Shown one piece after another: positions 4,350-6,024 of a stretch of DNA of 6,024 nucleotides. The DNA is from Acidobacteriota bacterium. GTDB taxonomy: Bacteria > Acidobacteriota > Terriglobia > Terriglobales > Acidobacteriaceae. The DNA lies in the NCBI GenBank assembly GCA_021805955.1, contig JAJZDO010000068.1:1-6024 (forward strand), given 5' to 3'. The position numbers were made by a program, and so were the translations under genes. The first letter of the stretch is position 1. Every line of letters begins with the position of its first letter. Under the pieces are notes generated by a model. It worked only from the letters and a program-made list of their open reading frames with translations. It searched no databases and was not told the origin of the DNA.

Positions 4350-6024
4350 CTAGTTCGGCAGCGACCAGATTTGGTTTGGCTGATTGTGTCCGCAGGCCGA
4401 TATACTCAGCGGCGCGGATTGGTCGTCCGGGCCGCTGGCCGTGAGACATGCGCCATCGGCACTCACTAAGTTTCCCAGCAAGGTGTATTTCCAGTGCTGA
4501 GTTTTGCTGGCGGAACATGCCTGCATCGCTGTTTTCCCGTCCGCAACGGCGAGGCATTTCCCCCCGGACTTCAACGTTCCACTCGGTGTCATCGTCCAGG
4601 TTTCCGCCGAAGTCCCGGCGCAATCTTCGACGATTCCCGAAGCGGTCAGACAGCGGGTGTAGTGGTCGATGAACTCGTGATGATGATTCGCGACGGCAAT
4701 CATCACGATCGTGCCGGTGCGCGTCGGCATGCCGCAGGAAGAAGACGGCCGGATGCGCCAGATCGCGGTATCGTGACTGGCAACGTTCGCTTGCAAGGAG
4801 GATATTGAAGCTTGATTTGCCCCGCTCCAAAGATCGCGCGCTTCCAGGTGGCAGCCGGTGTTCGCCGAAAATCCCAAATCGGCCGGATGCAGTTCCACCT
4901 GAATCGGCGAAGGTCCGCGATTCAGCACCGCGACCGCATAACTGCCGCCGCTGAGCTTTTTGAACAAAATATCCATGATCGGGTTGCGCCGCACCAGGGT
5001 GGCCGTCTTGCCCAACGCATCCTGATCGACCGCCAGGACGGCCTTGTTGCTGAGAATCGCGATTGCCTCTGGACTGAGCTTTTCGAGATCGGAACTCAGG
5101 ATCAGCGGCGCCGACATCATCGACCACAATACCAGTTGACTGCGAGTCTCGGCCACGCTCACACCGTCATCCCCGCCGATGATGAAATCCGCGTCATTCC
5201 AGTTGCCAGGTTTCTGGAACCGGCCCAGCGGAAGATTGTAGGAGTAGTTCCAAAGCACGCTATGAAAACGCGGCCTGTCGGGTTCCGCGGGATGGAAGGT
5301 AGCGACGTCCGTACCTTCGCGCCACAGTTGACCGTAGTCGCGAACCCAGCTCAGAACATCGTACCAATCGGGTGTGCCCTGAAAATACGCCGGGGCCGAT
5401 TCGGAAAAAACGATAGGTCGGCCCACTACTTTCAGCGCCTTATTTTCCGCTGCGTAGGCGCTGCGGTAGGCATCGGCCTGGGTGCCACCCGCGGGCACAT
5501 AGACGTTGCAGCCGTCCAGCTTCAGATAATCGACACCCCAGGATGCAAACAGTCGAGCATCCTGGAGAAAGTGGTCGTTGCCGCCGCCATCGGGCACGCC
5601 GCTGCCGGCGAATTTGCCGCACGTTTCATGGCCCGCGTCCTCATAGATGCCAAACTTCAGGCCCATCGCATGGATGGCTTGAGCGACCGGCTTCATCCCT
5701 TCGGGAAAGCGCTGCGGATCGACCTGTAAGTTGCCCTGAGCATCGCGATCTTTCTGCATCCAGCAATCGTCGATTGTCACTGTATTGTAGCCGTGTGCGG
5801 CGAGGCCGCTCTTCACCAGTTGCTTCGCGTTGGTCAGAATTGTCTGCGCGGTAAAGTCGCACTGATAGTGGGCCCAGTCGTTCCAACCCATCGGTGGAGT
5901 AGCGGCTAACAGCTTGCCATTCGCAGTCTTGGCAAAGCCGGGGATGGCCATGCCGCAAACCAAGGCCAGCAGCAGGGTCATGAGGATGAAAGACGGAAGG
6001 CGCAGGCGGGAAGTTCGGACAGGC
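4350..6024 (-). CDS. Secreted GH27 alpha-galactosidase / alpha-N-acetylgalactosaminidase with ricin-type lectin domain, 5' partial
   Basis: Predicted retaining glycosidase removing terminal alpha-linked Gal or GalNAc outside the cytoplasm. Residue numbers count from ATG 5981. A hydrophobic signal segment ends at about GFA (17). The GH27 barrel runs about 27-325: TPPMGWNDW (28-36), DDCW (71-74), YLKLDGC with nucleophile D156, WREGTDV with acid/base D225, and PGNWNDADF (258-266). A beta-sandwich follows to about 410. Residues about 420-543 look like a ricin-type beta-trefoil (CBM13-like): three units with QxW-like ETW (460-462), QHW (495-497) and QIW (537-539), and Cys pairs 444/454, 476/489 and 512/530. 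S195 and A198 sit where human NAGA has S188/A191, not where GLA has E203/L206, which favours GalNAc. ATG 5981 has no Shine-Dalgarno, and the frame stays open to the edge as PVRTSRLRLPSFIL, a natural signal-peptide n-region, so the true start is probably outside. The stop codon lies in the target duplication of the adjacent mobile element. Confidence 0.9.
   Translation of the reverse strand, partial: PVRTSRLRLPSFILMTLLLALVCGMAIPGFAKTANGKLLAATPPMGWNDWAHYQCDFTAQTILTNAKQLVKSGLAAHGYNTVTIDDCWMQKDRDAQGNLQVDPQRFPEGMKPVAQAIHAMGLKFGIYEDAGHETCGKFAGSGVPDGGGNDHFLQDARLFASWGVDYLKLDGCNVYVPAGGTQADAYRSAYAAENKALKVVGRPIVFSESAPAYFQGTPDWYDVLSWVRDYGQLWREGTDVATFHPAEPDRPRFHSVLWNYSYNLPLGRFQKPGNWNDADFIIGGDDGVSVAETRSQLVLWSMMSAPLILSSDLEKLSPEAIAILSNKAVLAVDQDALGKTATLVRRNPIMDILFKKLSGGSYAVAVLNRGPSPIQVELHPADLGFSANTGCHLEARDLWSGANQASISSLQANVASHDTAIWRIRPSSSCGMPTRTGTIVMIAVANHHHEFIDHYTRCLTASGIVEDCAGTSAETWTMTPSGTLKSGGKCLAVADGKTAMQACSASKTQHWKYTLLGNLVSADGACLTASGPDDQSAPLSISACGHNQPNQIWSLPN

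Larger units (their letters stand above)
4227..4353. mobile_element. MITE-like element with IS5-type inverted ends and CTAG target duplication
   Basis: A 119-bp core (4231-4349) is bounded by 16-bp inverted repeats, GGAAGCTCTGATTAAG on the left and GGACGCTCTGATTAAG (read inward) on the right, with one difference. Each end is flanked by CTAG (4227-4230 and 4350-4353), as expected for a 4-bp target duplication. As I remember it, IS5-group ends are about 16 bp, begin GGAAGG, end AATAAG, and insert at YTAR; this element agrees in length, outer bases and target. There is no room for a transposase, so it would be a non-autonomous derivative moved in trans. The core also contains a GGCTTTAGCC near-palindrome at about 4304-4313. 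The right CTAG contains the GH27 stop codon. Structure is seen directly; the IS5 link is inferred. Confidence 0.72.

Noticed and set aside
4227..4353. The inverted repeats as a simple transcription terminator
   Set aside because: The arms are 87 bp apart, with flanking CTAG on both sides and no T-run. Transposon ends explain the arrangement better.
4339..5127. 262-codon minus-strand frame overlapping the GH27 gene and entering the mobile element
   Set aside because: It overlaps the lectin domain in another frame, with an Arg/Gly-rich translation and no motif. Its extension into the element is incidental.
4812..5729. 305-codon open frame on the plus strand opposite the GH27 gene
   Set aside because: It lies wholly antisense to a well-supported GH27 gene, its translation has no recognisable domain and is rich in Arg and His, as shadow frames of GC-rich genes are, and no RBS was seen.

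Overview
The window carries three large protein-coding genes, all read on the minus strand, separated by two non-coding gaps. In order of transcription they are: a secreted GH27 glycosidase with a C-terminal ricin-type lectin domain, whose 5' end runs off the right edge (4350-6024); a Tat-exported, divergent GH20-type hexosaminidase-like enzyme of 804 aa (1573-3987); and a secreted PafA-like alkaline phosphatase family protein (14-1447) that appears to lack its C-terminal part. The composition is moderately GC-rich. Large exported glycosidases next to a PafA-type phosphatase suggest a free-living heterotrophic soil or plant-associated bacterium, with Acidobacteriota a plausible guess. That assignment is inference only; no marker gene is present.

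Right part (4350-6024): the GH27 catalytic residues are all visible. The two residues that distinguish alpha-N-acetylgalactosaminidase from alpha-galactosidase in the human enzymes look like the GalNAc type, so the automatic name 'alpha-galactosidase' may be wrong. The first ATG in the window is probably not the true start, because the frame stays open to the edge and reads as the n-region of a signal peptide.

Gap 3988-4349: this is the most structured non-coding DNA here. A 119-bp MITE-like element (4231-4349) has 16-bp terminal inverted repeats and is flanked by CTAG duplications. It sits exactly on the GH27 stop codon, which lies within the duplicated target. Beyond it are a 6-bp stem-loop (4205-4225), a long 16-bp stem hairpin (4091-4132), and a perfect 7-bp-arm palindrome (4001-4017) that abuts the ribosome binding site of the GH20 gene.

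Left part: the GH20-like gene is followed at once by a GC-rich hairpin (1533-1565). After a 125-bp gap comes the phosphatase, which has no visible Shine-Dalgarno sequence. It keeps six of the seven expected metal/nucleophile positions, but its reading frame stops just before the region that should carry the seventh.

Taken together the locus looks like an extracytoplasmic glycan-degradation cluster. An alpha-linked terminal sugar (Gal or GalNAc) would be removed by the GH27 enzyme and beta-HexNAc-type linkages by the GH20 enzyme, with the phosphatase releasing phosphate in the same compartment. The genes are co-directional, but the gaps and hairpins argue against one tightly coupled operon.
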